From positions 1 to 64,000 of the forward strand of contig WQWY01000003.1 of the NCBI GenBank assembly GCA_009785115.1: 64,000 nucleotides of DNA, given 5' to 3'. Shown here piece by piece: positions 43,295 through 54,700 of the stretch. The stretch is from Micrococcales bacterium. GTDB lineage: Bacteria; Actinomycetota; Actinomycetes; Actinomycetales; Cellulomonadaceae. The notes below the pieces were generated by a model, which worked only from the letters and a program-made list of their open reading frames with translations, was not told where the DNA came from and did no database searches. The position numbers and the translations under genes were made by a program. Within the stretch, counting starts at the first letter, position 1; each line of letters starts with the position of its first letter.

Positions 43295-45067
43295 TCAGCG
43301 GAGCCAGGCCCACCAGGACGTCAGGTCGGCGGCCGACCAGTCGACGGGGCGGACCCCGGAGACCCGGGCGTCGTCGGAGCGCACCACGGACATCACCGGG
43401 AGGCGCACCAGGGGCGCGACGACGTCAGACGCCTCGAGCCTGCTCTGCACCTCGGCGAGCGCCTGGGCCACCGCCGCCGGGTCGACCTGGGCCGAGGCCG
43501 CGTCGAGAGCCCGGTCCAGCTCCTCGTCGACGTGCTCGGTGACGTCGGCCGCCCCGTCGGAGCGCCACCGGGACACCACGGCGGACACCGGGAGCGCTTC
43601 CTGCACCACAGGCACGATCACGGCGTCCCACCGCCCCGGCTGCGACCACAGGGCGGCGGTGACGTCCTTGTCGACCACGGTGACGACGAACCCCGCCGCC
43701 GCCACCTGCTCGCTGAGCGCAGCGACCAGCGCCGCGCGCGTCGGGTCGGCGGTGTCGACCAGCACACGCACCGGCACCCGCCCGGTGCTCGAGGGGGTCC
43801 GCGCCGGGGAAGCGACGTCGGCAGCCGGCGTCGCCGCACCAGGCGGGGTCCAGGCGGGGCCGACCTGAGGCAGGACAGCCTCGGAGGCCTGGGCACCCGA
43901 GGCCTCGGCCAGCGCGGGCAGGTCGAGCGCCCCGAGGAACGCCGCACGGACGGGCTGGTCACCGGCGAACGGGCTCGAGGCCTGCTCGCCGAGCTGCAGC
44001 TGGAGCACCGCCGCACCACCGTGACGCACCGTGAGCCGCCGGGAGTCGGCGGCCTGACGCACGTCGGCGGTGTCCAGCGGCAGCGCCACGTCCACGCTGC
44101 CCGACCTCACCGCGCTGACCTGGGCCAGCGGGTCCAGGTCGGTGCGGATCACCACGGTGGTCACGCTGCCTCTCGGGCCAGGGTGCCGAGGGTTGCGGAC
44201 GAGCACCACCCGGTCGTCGTCCACCTCAGAGATCATGTACGCACCGGTGGTCACCGCCGACGTCGGGTCGACGGCCAGCTGTTCCCGCTCTCCGTAGGCC
44301 CTCCACGCCCGCGAGATCGCGACCAGCGCGGCACGGTCGTCCGTGGTGATCGCCGTGGTGACCTCCTCAGCCCACGAGGCGTCGGCGGCAGACGTCCTCG
44401 GGGCCGCCCCCGCCGTCGGGGTGGGCGACGGTGCGGGGCCCAGAGCGAGCCGCCCGACCACGTGCGCGGGGACGTTGACGTCCAGCGCGGTCGGCCAGTC
44501 AGCGACCGGGGTGTCGTAGACCAGGGTGAGCGTGCTCCCCTCGATCACGGGGGTGGCCGACGCGCGCACCAGGGCGGGAGAGGTCGCCAAGAAGGCGACC
44601 GAGGTGTCGAGGTCGCTCGGCGCGGAGACGTCACCGTCGCCACCGACCACCGGCACCACCTCGTCGTGCTGGCCAGACCGCGCTGCCCACTCCAGCAGCA
44701 GGTCGGCGGGCGTCACCGGGACGCCGTCCGACCAGGTCACCCCAGAGGCGATCGTGTAGCGGACGGTCAGCGGGGCGTCGGAGACCTTCTCCACCGTGCC
44801 GAACGAGGTGTCGGGCACGACGGTGCCGCGCTCGTCGACGCTGACCAGACCCGCCTGGACCAGGCCTCGCACGAAGGTGCTGCCTGGTGCCTGCCCGGCG
44901 ACGGTGGCGGCGTTCAGCGAGACGAACGGGTGGTCGCTGCTCACGACCACCGTGCGCTCGTCGTGCGACGCCCCCGAGCCGCAACCGGCCAGCGCCAGCC
45001 CGACCACGACGGCGAGCACCGCTGGCCAGGCGGCCCGACGACCCTTGGTGGCGCGTCTGAGCCTCAT
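43295..45067 (-). CDS. Family 5 solute-binding lipoprotein (oligopeptide type)
   Basis: A 590-residue lipoprotein with lipobox ALAGC (Cys 29) and the SBP_bac_5 pattern: early VSLNAATVAG, then FVRGLVQAGLVSVDERGTVVPDTSFGTVEKVSDAPLTVRYTIASGVTWSDGVPVTPADLLLEW. Family members capture peptides or other solutes for ABC import; no permease or ATPase is adjacent, so it works alone or with a distant transporter. The central region is diverged, so ligand choice is open. ATG 45067 has GGGAGGA upstream; a longer frame from 45154 would spoil the signal peptide. Confidence 0.82.
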   Translation of the reverse strand: MRLRRATKGRRAAWPAVLAVVVGLALAGCGSGASHDERTVVVSSDHPFVSLNAATVAGQAPGSTFVRGLVQAGLVSVDERGTVVPDTSFGTVEKVSDAPLTVRYTIASGVTWSDGVPVTPADLLLEWAARSGQHDEVVPVVGGDGDVSAPSDLDTSVAFLATSPALVRASATPVIEGSTLTLVYDTPVADWPTALDVNVPAHVVGRLALGPAPSPTPTAGAAPRTSAADASWAEEVTTAITTDDRAALVAISRAWRAYGEREQLAVDPTSAVTTGAYMISEVDDDRVVLVRNPRHPGPRGSVTTVVIRTDLDPLAQVSAVRSGSVDVALPLDTADVRQAADSRRLTVRHGGAAVLQLQLGEQASSPFAGDQPVRAAFLGALDLPALAEASGAQASEAVLPQVGPAWTPPGAATPAADVASPARTPSSTGRVPVRVLVDTADPTRAALVAALSEQVAAAGFVVTVVDKDVTAALWSQPGRWDAVIVPVVQEALPVSAVVSRWRSDGAADVTEHVDEELDRALDAASAQVDPAAVAQALAEVQSRLEASDVVAPLVRLPVMSVVRSDDARVSGVRPVDWSAADLTSWWAWLR

Positions 45068-45111
45068 CCGTCCTCCCCCGTCCTGGAAGCCTGACACCTC
45101 ATCAGATCGGC

Positions 45112-45129
45112 CGGACGTTGGCCCGTCCG
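45112..45129 (-). terminator. Possible hairpin behind the moa operon
   Basis: CGGACG (45112-45117) and CGTCCG (45124-45129) form a 6-bp stem in the 189-bp gap between moaD and the solute-binding gene. It is weak and could instead belong to the latter's promoter. Confidence 0.25.
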
Positions 45130-45256
45130 AGTGATTGCGACGGAGCATGCGCACGGAAGAGCCCCGCGAGCATCACCAGACACCGACACCACGCCCCGAC
45201 CACGACGTCGGCCTGCTGCTCACCCGTGCGGGGCCTGCCGAGAAGACAGGACCGGG

Positions 45257-45523
45257 TCAGCCGCCGGCGAAGGGAGGGAGCACGTCGACCGTCGCGCCAG
45301 GGAGCAGCGGGGTCGGGTCGCTCAGCGCACGTCGGGCACCGTCGACGAGGAAGGTAGAGCGCGCCACGACCGAGGCCAGCTCGACACCCGACCCCCCGTC
45401 AGCGGCCACGGCGTCCAGGTCCGCGACCGTCGCGCCCAGCGGGCGACCGGCCGCGAGGCGGACCTCGGAGCGTCCGGCGGCCTGGGTCGCGGCCGCGAAG
45501 AGGCGGACGACGACGTCGCTCAT
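45257..45523 (-). CDS. moaD: Molybdopterin synthase small subunit
   Basis: An 88-residue MoaD/ThiS ubiquitin-like sulfur carrier with the essential C-terminal Gly-Gly (VDVLPPFAGG). The C-terminal glycine is adenylated and thiolated (MoeB type) and donates sulfur to precursor Z with MoaE. It is the last gene of the nar-moa run and overlaps the DUF6457 gene by four bases. Confidence 0.88.
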   Translation of the reverse strand: MSDVVVRLFAAATQAAGRSEVRLAAGRPLGATVADLDAVAADGGSGVELASVVARSTFLVDGARRALSDPTPLLPGATVDVLPPFAGG

Positions 45524-45789
45524 GGCCTCTGTCCAGTCTCGCCAGTCTCGTCGGCCAGGTCACGGATCTCAGCCAGGACCCGGGCGGTGGCGGCCGCTGA
45601 GCCGTCCGCGCGGGCGACCGCGTACCCGGCGGCGAACGCGGCGACCGGCGCCCCGGCGTGCAGCACCTGGTGGGCGACGGCGCGCACGGTGTCGAGCAGG
45701 TCGGTCATGTCGGGGTCTTCCAGGCCGTCGAGATCGAGGCGACCGCGCAGCGCGACCATCCACCTGTCGACCTTGGCGAGCTCGTCCAT
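45520..45789 (-). CDS. DUF6457 protein
   Basis: An 89-residue mostly helical protein (DELAKVDRWMVALRGRLDL... TDLLDTVRAVAHQVLHAGAPVAAFAAGYAVARAD). Small proteins of this kind are found fused to or beside MobA in actinobacteria (DUF6457), suggesting a helper role in molybdenum cofactor assembly. It lies between mobA and moaD, 11 bp after the former. Role inferred from position. Confidence 0.65.
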   Translation of the reverse strand: MDELAKVDRWMVALRGRLDLDGLEDPDMTDLLDTVRAVAHQVLHAGAPVAAFAAGYAVARADGSAAATARVLAEIRDLADETGETGQRP

Positions 45790-45800
45790 CGTCGGTGTCC

Positions 45801-46472
45801 TTATCTGGAGAGGGGGAAGGAGAAGCGCAGACGGACCAGGTCCGCCTGAGTGTCCAGGTCGTCAGCGGTCCCGTCGGCGACGGGCAGGTCGGTCAGGTCC
45901 AGGCCGTCCAGCAGCTCGCGGACGGACGGGTCAGGGAGCCCAGGGGCTGGTCTCGGCAGCCGGGAGCACGCGGCGGCCAGCGCGTCGAGCCGGTACAGAC
46001 CGAGCAGCCACTGTCGCCGCCCGTCCGCCTGCGCCACCCGGCCGTCGCCGGTCAGCCCGGCCCGGACGAGCGCGAGGACGGCCGGTGCCGCGTCCGGCAT
46101 GTCGCAGGCCAGGACGAGGACACCGCCACCAGGAGCGTCCTGACCAGGCCCAGACCCCGGGGCCTCGTCGGCCGTGGGATCGAGCGGTGGGGCCTGGGCC
46201 AGGCACGCGAGCCCGGCAGCGATGCCGCGTGCTGGCCCCGACCACGGCGGGTCCTCCTGGGTGACGCTGACACGACCCTGGTACGGCCCGAGGAGATCGG
46301 CCAACAGGTCGGGCGGGCCCACGACGACCACCCGGCCCACCCCGGCCCGTGAGCAGGAGTCGAGGGCGCGGCGCAGGGCGGTGCGCCCGTCCGGGCCGGT
46401 CAGCGCTGGTTTGGCAGCACCGCCGAGCCGGGTGGCCCTCCCCCCGGCGAGCACGATCGCCTGCGTGTGCAC
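45801..46472 (-). CDS. mobA: Molybdenum cofactor guanylyltransferase
   Basis: A 223-residue nucleotidyltransferase. The N-terminal AIVLAGGRATRLGGAAKPAL is the GTP-binding signature, ACDMPDAAP the metal-binding Asp motif, and PPWSGPARGIAAGL the other active-site loop. It adds GMP to Mo-molybdopterin to form the guanine dinucleotide cofactor needed by NarG. It begins at GTG 46472, 3 bp after moaA. Confidence 0.88.
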   Translation of the reverse strand: MHTQAIVLAGGRATRLGGAAKPALTGPDGRTALRRALDSCSRAGVGRVVVVGPPDLLADLLGPYQGRVSVTQEDPPWSGPARGIAAGLACLAQAPPLDPTADEAPGSGPGQDAPGGGVLVLACDMPDAAPAVLALVRAGLTGDGRVAQADGRRQWLLGLYRLDALAAACSRLPRPAPGLPDPSVRELLDGLDLTDLPVADGTADDLDTQADLVRLRFSFPLSR

Positions 46473-46475
46473 GGC

Positions 46476-47468
46476 TCAGCCGCCGATCGCGGACATCTGC
46501 CGGGCGGGCTGGACGAACCCCGGGGCGTCGATCTCGTGCCCGGACGGCTTGGCGCGCACGCAGCCGAGCAGGGCGCGCACCAGGGCGGCATCGGTCGCGC
46601 CACGGCGCAGCATGCCGCGCAGGTCGTGCTCGACCGTCGAGAACAGACAGCTGCGCACCTGTCCGTCCGCCGTGAGCCGCAGGCGTTCGCACGCACCGCA
46701 GAACGGCGCGGTGACAGCCGCGACGATGCCGACCGTCCCCGGTCCGCCGTCGACGAGCCACCGGGCCGCCGGGGCGGGCCCGCGCTCCGGCACGGGGGTC
46801 AGCGTCCAGGTCTGCCCGAGCCTGTCGAGGATCTCGTCAGCCGTCACCATGGACTCCCGGCGCCAGACGCGCCCGCCGTCCAGCGGCATCTGCTCGATGA
46901 AACGCAGCTCGTAGCCGTGTCCCAGCGCGAAGTCCAGCAGCGGGACGGCGTCGGCGTCGTTGAGGCCCCGCACCAGGACGGCGTTGAGCTTGATCGGCCT
47001 CAGGCCCGCCGCCCTCGCGGCGCTCAGGCCGTCGAGCACCTGGTCGAGACAGCCCCGGCGGGTCACCTGGCGGTACCGCGCGGGGTCGACCGTGTCCAAC
47101 GACACGTTGACCCGTTCCAGCCCCGCCTCCGCGAGCCGCCCGGCCAGCCGGTCCAGGCCGACACCGCTGGTCGTCATCGACAGCCTCGGGGCGTCAGGCA
47201 GGGCGGCGATGCCCGCGACGATCTCGACGACGTCGGGCCGCAGCAGCGGCTCTCCGCCGGTGAGCCGCACCCTGGTGACACCCATCCGCACGGCCACGCG
47301 GACGACCCGCACGATCTCGTCGGCGCTGAGCAGGTGCGCCGACGGCATCAACGGCGCGCCGCTCGCGGGCACGCAGTAGACGCACCGCAACGGGCAGCGG
47401 TCGGTGACCGAGACCCGAAGGTCGCGGTGCCGTCGGCCGAACCCGTCGACCAAGAGGTCTCCGCTCAT
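46476..47468 (-). CDS. moaA: GTP 3',8-cyclase
   Basis: A 330-residue radical SAM enzyme that begins molybdenum cofactor synthesis. The N-terminal [4Fe-4S] motif is CPLRCVYC, the GTP-site cluster ligands are in FCGACERLRLTADGQVRSCLF, and the protein ends with the essential double Gly (MSAIGG). ATG 47468 overlaps the moaE stop by four bases. Confidence 0.95.
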   Translation of the reverse strand: MSGDLLVDGFGRRHRDLRVSVTDRCPLRCVYCVPASGAPLMPSAHLLSADEIVRVVRVAVRMGVTRVRLTGGEPLLRPDVVEIVAGIAALPDAPRLSMTTSGVGLDRLAGRLAEAGLERVNVSLDTVDPARYRQVTRRGCLDQVLDGLSAARAAGLRPIKLNAVLVRGLNDADAVPLLDFALGHGYELRFIEQMPLDGGRVWRRESMVTADEILDRLGQTWTLTPVPERGPAPAARWLVDGGPGTVGIVAAVTAPFCGACERLRLTADGQVRSCLFSTVEHDLRGMLRRGATDAALVRALLGCVRAKPSGHEIDAPGFVQPARQMSAIGG

Positions 47469-47887
47469 ACCGACCCCACCCACACGCTGGTGCCGTCGGC
47501 GAAGCGCTGGTGCTTCCACACCGGCAGGGACAGCTTGACCAGGTCGACGAGGTCCGCGCAGGCCGCGAACGCCTCGGCCCGGTGCGCGGCGGCCACGGCG
47601 GCGCAGAACGCCACCTGGCCGACCTCGACCTCTCCGTACCGGTGCTCCGCGCCGACCGCGAGGATCTCCGGGCGGTCCGTGAGCCACCCGGCGAGCAGGG
47701 CGGCGAGCATCCGCTGCGCGTCCGGGTGCGCCTCGTAGACGATCCCGGTGACGCCTCGTCCGTCGTCGTGGTCGCGGACCACCCCAGTGAACAGGACCGT
47801 CGCGCCGGCCGCCGGGTCGCGGACGAGCGCCGCCAGCCCCTCCGGGTCGAGAGGGCCCGCGGTGACGACGGCTCGCACCACGCTCAC
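47465..47887 (-). CDS. moaE: Molybdopterin synthase large subunit
   Basis: A 140-residue MoaE with the conserved GATVLFTGVVRDHDDGRGVTGIVYEAHPDA and PVWKHQRFADGTSVWV, including catalytic Lys residues. It accepts sulfur from MoaD to make the dithiolene of molybdopterin. GTG 47887 overlaps the MoaC-MoaB stop by four bases. Confidence 0.93.
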   Translation of the reverse strand: MSVVRAVVTAGPLDPEGLAALVRDPAAGATVLFTGVVRDHDDGRGVTGIVYEAHPDAQRMLAALLAGWLTDRPEILAVGAEHRYGEVEVGQVAFCAAVAAAHRAEAFAACADLVDLVKLSLPVWKHQRFADGTSVWVGSV

Positions 47888-48858
47888 GGGTGCTCCTCGT
47901 GACCGCCACCTCGCAGCTGGGCGACAGCGTGCGAGAGCAGCGGTGCCAGCCGGTCCATCGCGTCGTCCACGGCGGACGGGGCACCGGGCAGGGTGATGAC
48001 GAGCGCGTCCCCGATCACCCCGGCGACCCCACGGCTCAGGGCGGCTGTGCCGGTGCGCACGGCCCCGGCGGAGCGGACGGCCTCGGCCAGGCCTGGTACG
48101 GGTCGCTCGATCAGCGGCTCCACGGCCTCCGGGGTCACGTCTCGTGGTCCCACGCCCGTCCCGCCCGTCGTCAGCACGAGCCCGCGCCCCGCCGCGACGA
48201 AGGCCGAGACCTGCTCGCGGATCTTCTCGACCTCGTCGGGGACGACGGCCGTGGCCACGTCGACCGCCCCCGCACCGCGCAGGGCGTCCACCAGCCGGGG
48301 CCCGGCCAGGTCCAGGCGCACGCCCAGGGCGCAACGATCGGAGATCGTGATGACCGCCGCCGGGGGCAGAGCCCTGGTACGGGCCATGCCCCCGTCCGCG
48401 AGCTCCCACGCGCCCGACGCACCGCCGGACTTGGCGAGCAGCCGCACGTCCGTCACCTGGGCCCCGCGGTCGACGCTCTTGATCATGTCGACCACGGCCA
48501 GCGCGGCGACGGCCGCGGCGGTGAGCGCCTCCATCTCCACGCCCGTGCGCCCGGTGGTGCGCACCGTGGTCTCGATGCGCACGGCGTCGTCCACGACGAC
48601 GTCCACCTCAGCCCCGTCGACGGCGAGCGGATGACACAGCGGGATCAGGTCTGACGTGCGCTTCACGGCCATGAGCCCGGCCACCCGGGCCACGGCGACG
48701 GCGTCACCCTTGGCGAGCGTCCCGGTGCGCAGGTGCTCGAGCGCCTCGTCCGAGCACACCACCCGCGCGGCGGCACGGGCCGTGCGCGCCGTGACCGGCT
48801 TGGCGCCCACGTCCACCATGCGCACCCGGCCCGCCTCGTCGACATGCGTGGGGATCAT
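47884..48858 (-). CDS. Bifunctional MoaC-MoaB fusion
   Basis: A 324-residue fusion. Residues about 1-155 are MoaC, cyclic pyranopterin monophosphate synthase (MVDVGAKPVTARTARA, DLIPLCHPLAVDG, TGVEMEALTAAAVAALAVVDMIKSVD). Residues about 165-305 are MoaB/Mog, molybdopterin adenylyltransferase-like (AVITISDRCALG, VLTTGGTGVGPRDVTPEAVEPLIERPVPGLAEAVR, TLPGAPSAVDDAM). The reading frame runs through the joint without interruption. It combines precursor formation with later adenylation for molybdenum insertion by MoeA. ATG 48858 overlaps narI by four bases. Confidence 0.92.
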   Translation of the reverse strand: MIPTHVDEAGRVRMVDVGAKPVTARTARAAARVVCSDEALEHLRTGTLAKGDAVAVARVAGLMAVKRTSDLIPLCHPLAVDGAEVDVVVDDAVRIETTVRTTGRTGVEMEALTAAAVAALAVVDMIKSVDRGAQVTDVRLLAKSGGASGAWELADGGMARTRALPPAAVITISDRCALGVRLDLAGPRLVDALRGAGAVDVATAVVPDEVEKIREQVSAFVAAGRGLVLTTGGTGVGPRDVTPEAVEPLIERPVPGLAEAVRSAGAVRTGTAALSRGVAGVIGDALVITLPGAPSAVDDAMDRLAPLLSHAVAQLRGGGHEEHP

Positions 48859-49610
48859 CGCGCACGCCGCACCGGGTAGTCGCTGCCGCCAGACCCGCTC
48901 ACCGCGGAGGGGCGGACCAGCTCGCTCGTCTGCCGACCCGCTCGATAGACGATGAGCGGCCGGGTCAGGTAGCCGACGGGGACGCTCCACACGTGCACGA
49001 GGCGCGAGAAGGGCCAGACAGCGATCAGGGCGAACGCCGCGACCACGTGCACCTGGTACAAGAACGGCACGCCCACCATGAGGTCGACCGACGGGTTCGC
49101 GGCGAAGATCGAGCGGAACCAGACCGCGATGGTCTCGCGGTAGTCGTAGCCCGCCCCCAGCACGTTGTGCTGGAGCGTCGCCCACATGCCGCAGAAGATG
49201 ACCACAGCCGACACGACGTACATCACCACGTCCGCCCGCCGGGTCACCAGGCGCAGGCGCGCCTTGAGCACGAACCGGCGCAGCAGCAGCAGCACGACAC
49301 CGGTGGCGAGCACGGTCCCGGAGATCGTCCCGGCGGTCACCGCGAGCAGGTGGTAGGCGTGCTCAGAGATCCCCAGCGCGGTGGTGACCGACGCGGGCAC
49401 GAGCAGCCCCGCCGCGTGGCCGAGCAGCACCGCCAGCATGCCGACGTGGAACAGCGGCGACCCCCACGCCAGCAGCCTCTTCTCCGAGATCTGGCTCGAC
49501 CGGGTGGTCCAGCCCATCTGGTCGGACCGCCAGCGCCAGACGTGACCGACGACGAAGACGGCGAGGGCCACATAGGGCCACACGCCGAACGCCGCTACCG
49601 ACCAGCTCAT
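48855..49610 (-). CDS. narI: Respiratory nitrate reductase gamma subunit
   Basis: A 251-residue cytochrome b subunit with five transmembrane helices, carrying two hemes b that receive electrons from menaquinol. Conserved His are in SPLFHVGMLAVLLGHAAG and in the C-terminal LYQVHVVAAFALIAVWPFSRLVH. ATG 49610 follows AAGGAGC and overlaps narJ by four bases. Confidence 0.94.
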   Translation of the reverse strand: MSWSVAAFGVWPYVALAVFVVGHVWRWRSDQMGWTTRSSQISEKRLLAWGSPLFHVGMLAVLLGHAAGLLVPASVTTALGISEHAYHLLAVTAGTISGTVLATGVVLLLLRRFVLKARLRLVTRRADVVMYVVSAVVIFCGMWATLQHNVLGAGYDYRETIAVWFRSIFAANPSVDLMVGVPFLYQVHVVAAFALIAVWPFSRLVHVWSVPVGYLTRPLIVYRAGRQTSELVRPSAVSGSGGSDYPVRRAR

Positions 49611-50281
49611 GTCGATGCTCCTTCTGTGCGGAGGTGGGTGGGACAGGCACAGCCGTCGCTCTCGGCCTCGCCGCCGGGGACGACGCGGAGCCTCTCGCGC
49701 GGACGGCCCGGTGGCAGGCAGCGGCGCACCGCCCGGAGCACCCCGGCGTAGGGCGAGCGCCGGGTCGACAGCGAGAGCTCGATCGTCTCGATGCCGGTGC
49801 GAGCCTCGTCGAGGGCCTCGCCGGCGGGGCCGTCCTCGGCCTGGGCCGCGAACTGCAGCACGGTCGGCAGATAGTCGGGCAGCTCACCCTCGCTCTCGAC
49901 GAGGCCGGCCTCGTGGTAGCGGCGACGGAAGCCCGCGAGGGCAGACCCGCGGCTCCTGGTGTCGCCGTACGGCGCGAACGTCACATAGAGGGCGTTGCGC
50001 AGCCTGTGGTCGAACGTCCGCACGTACTCCACGCGCAGCACGGCCGGCTCGGTGGCCTCGAACCACGTGCAGAAACGACGCAGGTCGGTGGCCGAGGCGC
50101 TGCGCGGCAGCGACGCGACGGCCTCGCTGAGGCCGGCCCGCAGGTCGCACAGCTCGTCGTCGGGGTACTCCAGCATCAGGCTGGCCAGCGCGAGCACGTC
50201 CCGCCGCCCGGGGACGGGGGCGTCGGGCCGCCGCTGGCGTCCGCTCTCGCGGACGTGGACGGGAAGAGGACCGAAGGTCAT
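49607..50281 (-). CDS. narJ: Nitrate reductase assembly chaperone
   Basis: A 224-residue NarJ (TorD-like helical) chaperone that keeps NarG-NarH competent for cofactor insertion. It has ASLMLEYPDDELCDLRAGL, YVRTFDHRLRNALYVTFAPYGDTRSRGSALAGFRRRYHEAGL and ELPDYLPTVLQFAAQ, matching the family. ATG 50281 is behind AGGAGGC. Confidence 0.9.
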   Translation of the reverse strand: MTFGPLPVHVRESGRQRRPDAPVPGRRDVLALASLMLEYPDDELCDLRAGLSEAVASLPRSASATDLRRFCTWFEATEPAVLRVEYVRTFDHRLRNALYVTFAPYGDTRSRGSALAGFRRRYHEAGLVESEGELPDYLPTVLQFAAQAEDGPAGEALDEARTGIETIELSLSTRRSPYAGVLRAVRRCLPPGRPRERLRVVPGGEAESDGCACPTHLRTEGAST

Positions 50282-50294
50282 CGCTGCCTCCTCA

Positions 50295-51790
<1,496 letters not shown>

Positions 51791-51791
<1 letters not shown>

Positions 51792-54700
51792 CAGTACTCC
51801 ACCTCCTGGCTGCGGCGACGGATGCGGGTGAGCTCGTCGCGCTGGTTTCCGGTCGGCCCGTAGTAGTTGAAGGCGTAGCTCAGCTGCCCGTACCCGCCGA
51901 CCAGGTGCGTGGGCTTGACGTACACCCTGGTCACCGCGTTGTGCGTGCCGCCCCGGCGACCGTCCCGCTCGGTCAGGGGGACGTTCACGTTGCGGTCCTT
52001 CGCGTGGTACATGAAGACCGTGCCGGTCGGCATCCGGTGGGACACCACCGCGCGCGCCACGATCACGCCGTGGCGGTTCACGGCCTCGACCCAGTCGTTG
52101 TCGGCGGCGCCGATGCGGGCCGCGTCCTCCACGGACATCCAGATGGTCGGGCCGCCACGGGACAGCGCGAGCATGTAGGGGTTGTCCGCGTAGGACGAGT
52201 GGATGGCCCACTTGTCGTGCGGGGTGAGGTACCGCACGGTCACCCCGGGCGAGCCGTCGTCGTCGCCCAGGTAGCGCGCCAGGTCCAGCGGCGGCCGGTA
52301 CACCGGCAGCAGCTCGCCCATCTCGGCCATCCAGTCGTGGTCGACGTAGTACTGCTGACGGCCGGTGAGAGTCGACCAGGGGCGCAGCCTCTCGACGTTG
52401 ATGCAGAACGGGGAGTAGCGCCGCCCGCCGGTCTCGATGCCGGACCACTCGGGGCTGGTGAGCACCGGCACCGGGCCGCCCTGGGTGTCGGCGAAGGTGA
52501 TCCGCCGTTCGGCGTTCTCCCCCACCAGGTCCACCAGCGGCTGACCGGTCCGCTTCTCGAGCGCCTCGAACCCGGCGACGGCCTGGTGCCCGTTCGTCGT
52601 GCCGGCCAGGGCGAGGATCGCCTCGGCCACCTTCACGTCGGTGTCCACGAGCGGGCGTCCCGCGCCCGGCCCCTCGGTCGCCACCCCGTTGCGGGCGGCG
52701 AGGAAGGCCACCGGGTCGTCACCGGGGACGGTGACGCCCTTGGTCGTCGTGCCGAGCGTGGAGATCAGCGGCCCGAGCGTGCGCATCTTGTGCCCGATCG
52801 CGGTGTAGTCGCGCTCGATCACGACCAGCTTCGGCATCGTGACGCCAGGGACCGGGTCGACCTCGCCCTTGGCCCAGTCGCGGACCACGCCGTGGGGCTG
52901 GGCCAGCTCGTCAGGGGTGTCGGTGAGCAGCGGGACGGGCAGGATGTCGGTGCGGGTGCCCAGGTGCGTGGCGGCCAGCTCGGACACCTTGTCGGCCAGG
53001 CCGGTGAACGTGTCCCAGTCGGTGCGGGCCTGCCAGGGCGGGGAGATCGCGGGGTTGAAGGCGTGCACGTACGGGTGCATGTCGGTGGTCGAGATGTCGT
53101 GCTTCTCGTACCAGGTGGCTGCCGGGAGCACGACGTCGGACAGCAGCGCCGACCCGGTCATGCGGAAGTCGATCGTGGTGACCAGGTCGAGCTTGCCGAC
53201 GCCAGGCTCGTCGCGCCAGACGACCTCGGACGGGCGGCGGTCCGGGTCGATCTCGGGCGCGGTGACGGCCGAGTCGGTGCCGAGCAGGTGTCGCAGGAAG
53301 TACTCGGAGCCCTTGGCGGTGTTGCCGAGCAGGTTCGCCCGCCACAGCGTCAGCACCCGGGGGAACACCGCCGGGTCGTCCGGGTCGGTGACGCCGAACC
53401 CGAGCTTGCCAGAGGCCAGCTGGCTCGCGACGTACGGCCCGGGCTCCTGCCCCGCGGCCTTCGCCTCGTCGGCCAGGTCAAGAGGGTTTCGCGTGAAACC
53501 GGGGTGACCGGGCGTCCACCCGAGGCGGACGGCCTGGGCGTAGCAGTCAGCGACGGTGCGGTCGGCGAGCGTGCCCGGCCCGACCGCCGAGGCCACGTCG
53601 CCCGCGGTGAACAGGTCGTAGCGCCACTGGTCGGAGTGCAGGTACCAGAACGACGTGGACGCCTGGTGGCGCGGCGGACGGTTCCAGTCCAGCGCGAACG
53701 ACATGTGCTGCTGACCGGTGACCGGCCGCGCCTTCTCCTGGCCGACGTAGTGCGCCCACCCGCCGCCGTTGACCCCCTGGCACCCGCACAGCGTGAGCAG
53801 CGTGATGAACGTGCGGTAGATCGTGTCGGAGTGGAAGTAGTGGTTGGTGCCCGCGCCCAGCACGATCATCGAGCGACCACGGGTCACCTCGGCGTTGCGC
53901 GCGAACTCCCGCCCGATGCGCACGATGTCGGACGCGGGCACCCCGGTCTGCCGTTCGGCCCATGCGGGGGTGCCGACCTGCTCCACATCGTCGTAGGAGG
54001 TCGGCCACCCGCCAGGCAGACCGGGGCGCCCTACCCCGTACCCAGCCATGAGCAGGTCGAGCACCGTGGTCACGGTGTGCACGGTGCCGTCGGCACCCGC
54101 CACCGTGACCACGGGCACGCCTCGGCGCAGCTCGCCACCGCGGTCACCCTCCTCAGCGAGGTCGAACCGTGGGAGGGCGATCTCCGCGCTGGACGGCTCC
54201 ATGCCGTCCACCTCGGCCGCGGAGAGGGCGGGGACGACCCCGCCGAGGTCGAGGTTCCACCGGCCGAGACCCTCGTCTCCCCAGCGGTCACCGATCGTGC
54301 CGTTCGGGGCGACGACCGTCCCGTCGGCGTCCAGGAGCACCGGCGTGAAGGCCGCGTTGGCCCGGTCAGCCAGGCCCGGCACCTGCTCGGCGGTGAGGAA
54401 CTTGCCCGGCAGCCAGGCGCCGTCGGCCCGCTGGGTCAGGGTGACGAGGAACGGCGCGTCGGTGTACGTCCGGGCGTAGGCCTCGAAGTACTCGCTGCGA
54501 CGGTCACGGTAGAACTCGGTGAGGATGACGTGCCCCATGGCCTGGGCGAGCGCGCCGTCCGTGCCCGGGTGCGGGGCCAGCCAGTCGTCGGCGAGCGTGA
54601 CGTTCTCGGCGTAGTCGGGGCTGATCGCGACAACCTTCGTGCCCTTGTAGCGCACCTCGGTGAGGAAGTGGGCGTCGGGCGTGCGGGTCATCGGCAGGTT

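Noticed and set aside
47884..48858. Sequencing frameshift joining moaC and moaB
   Set aside because: The frame is open, codon use is even across the joint, and a linker of about ten residues connects two complete domains, so it is a real fusion.
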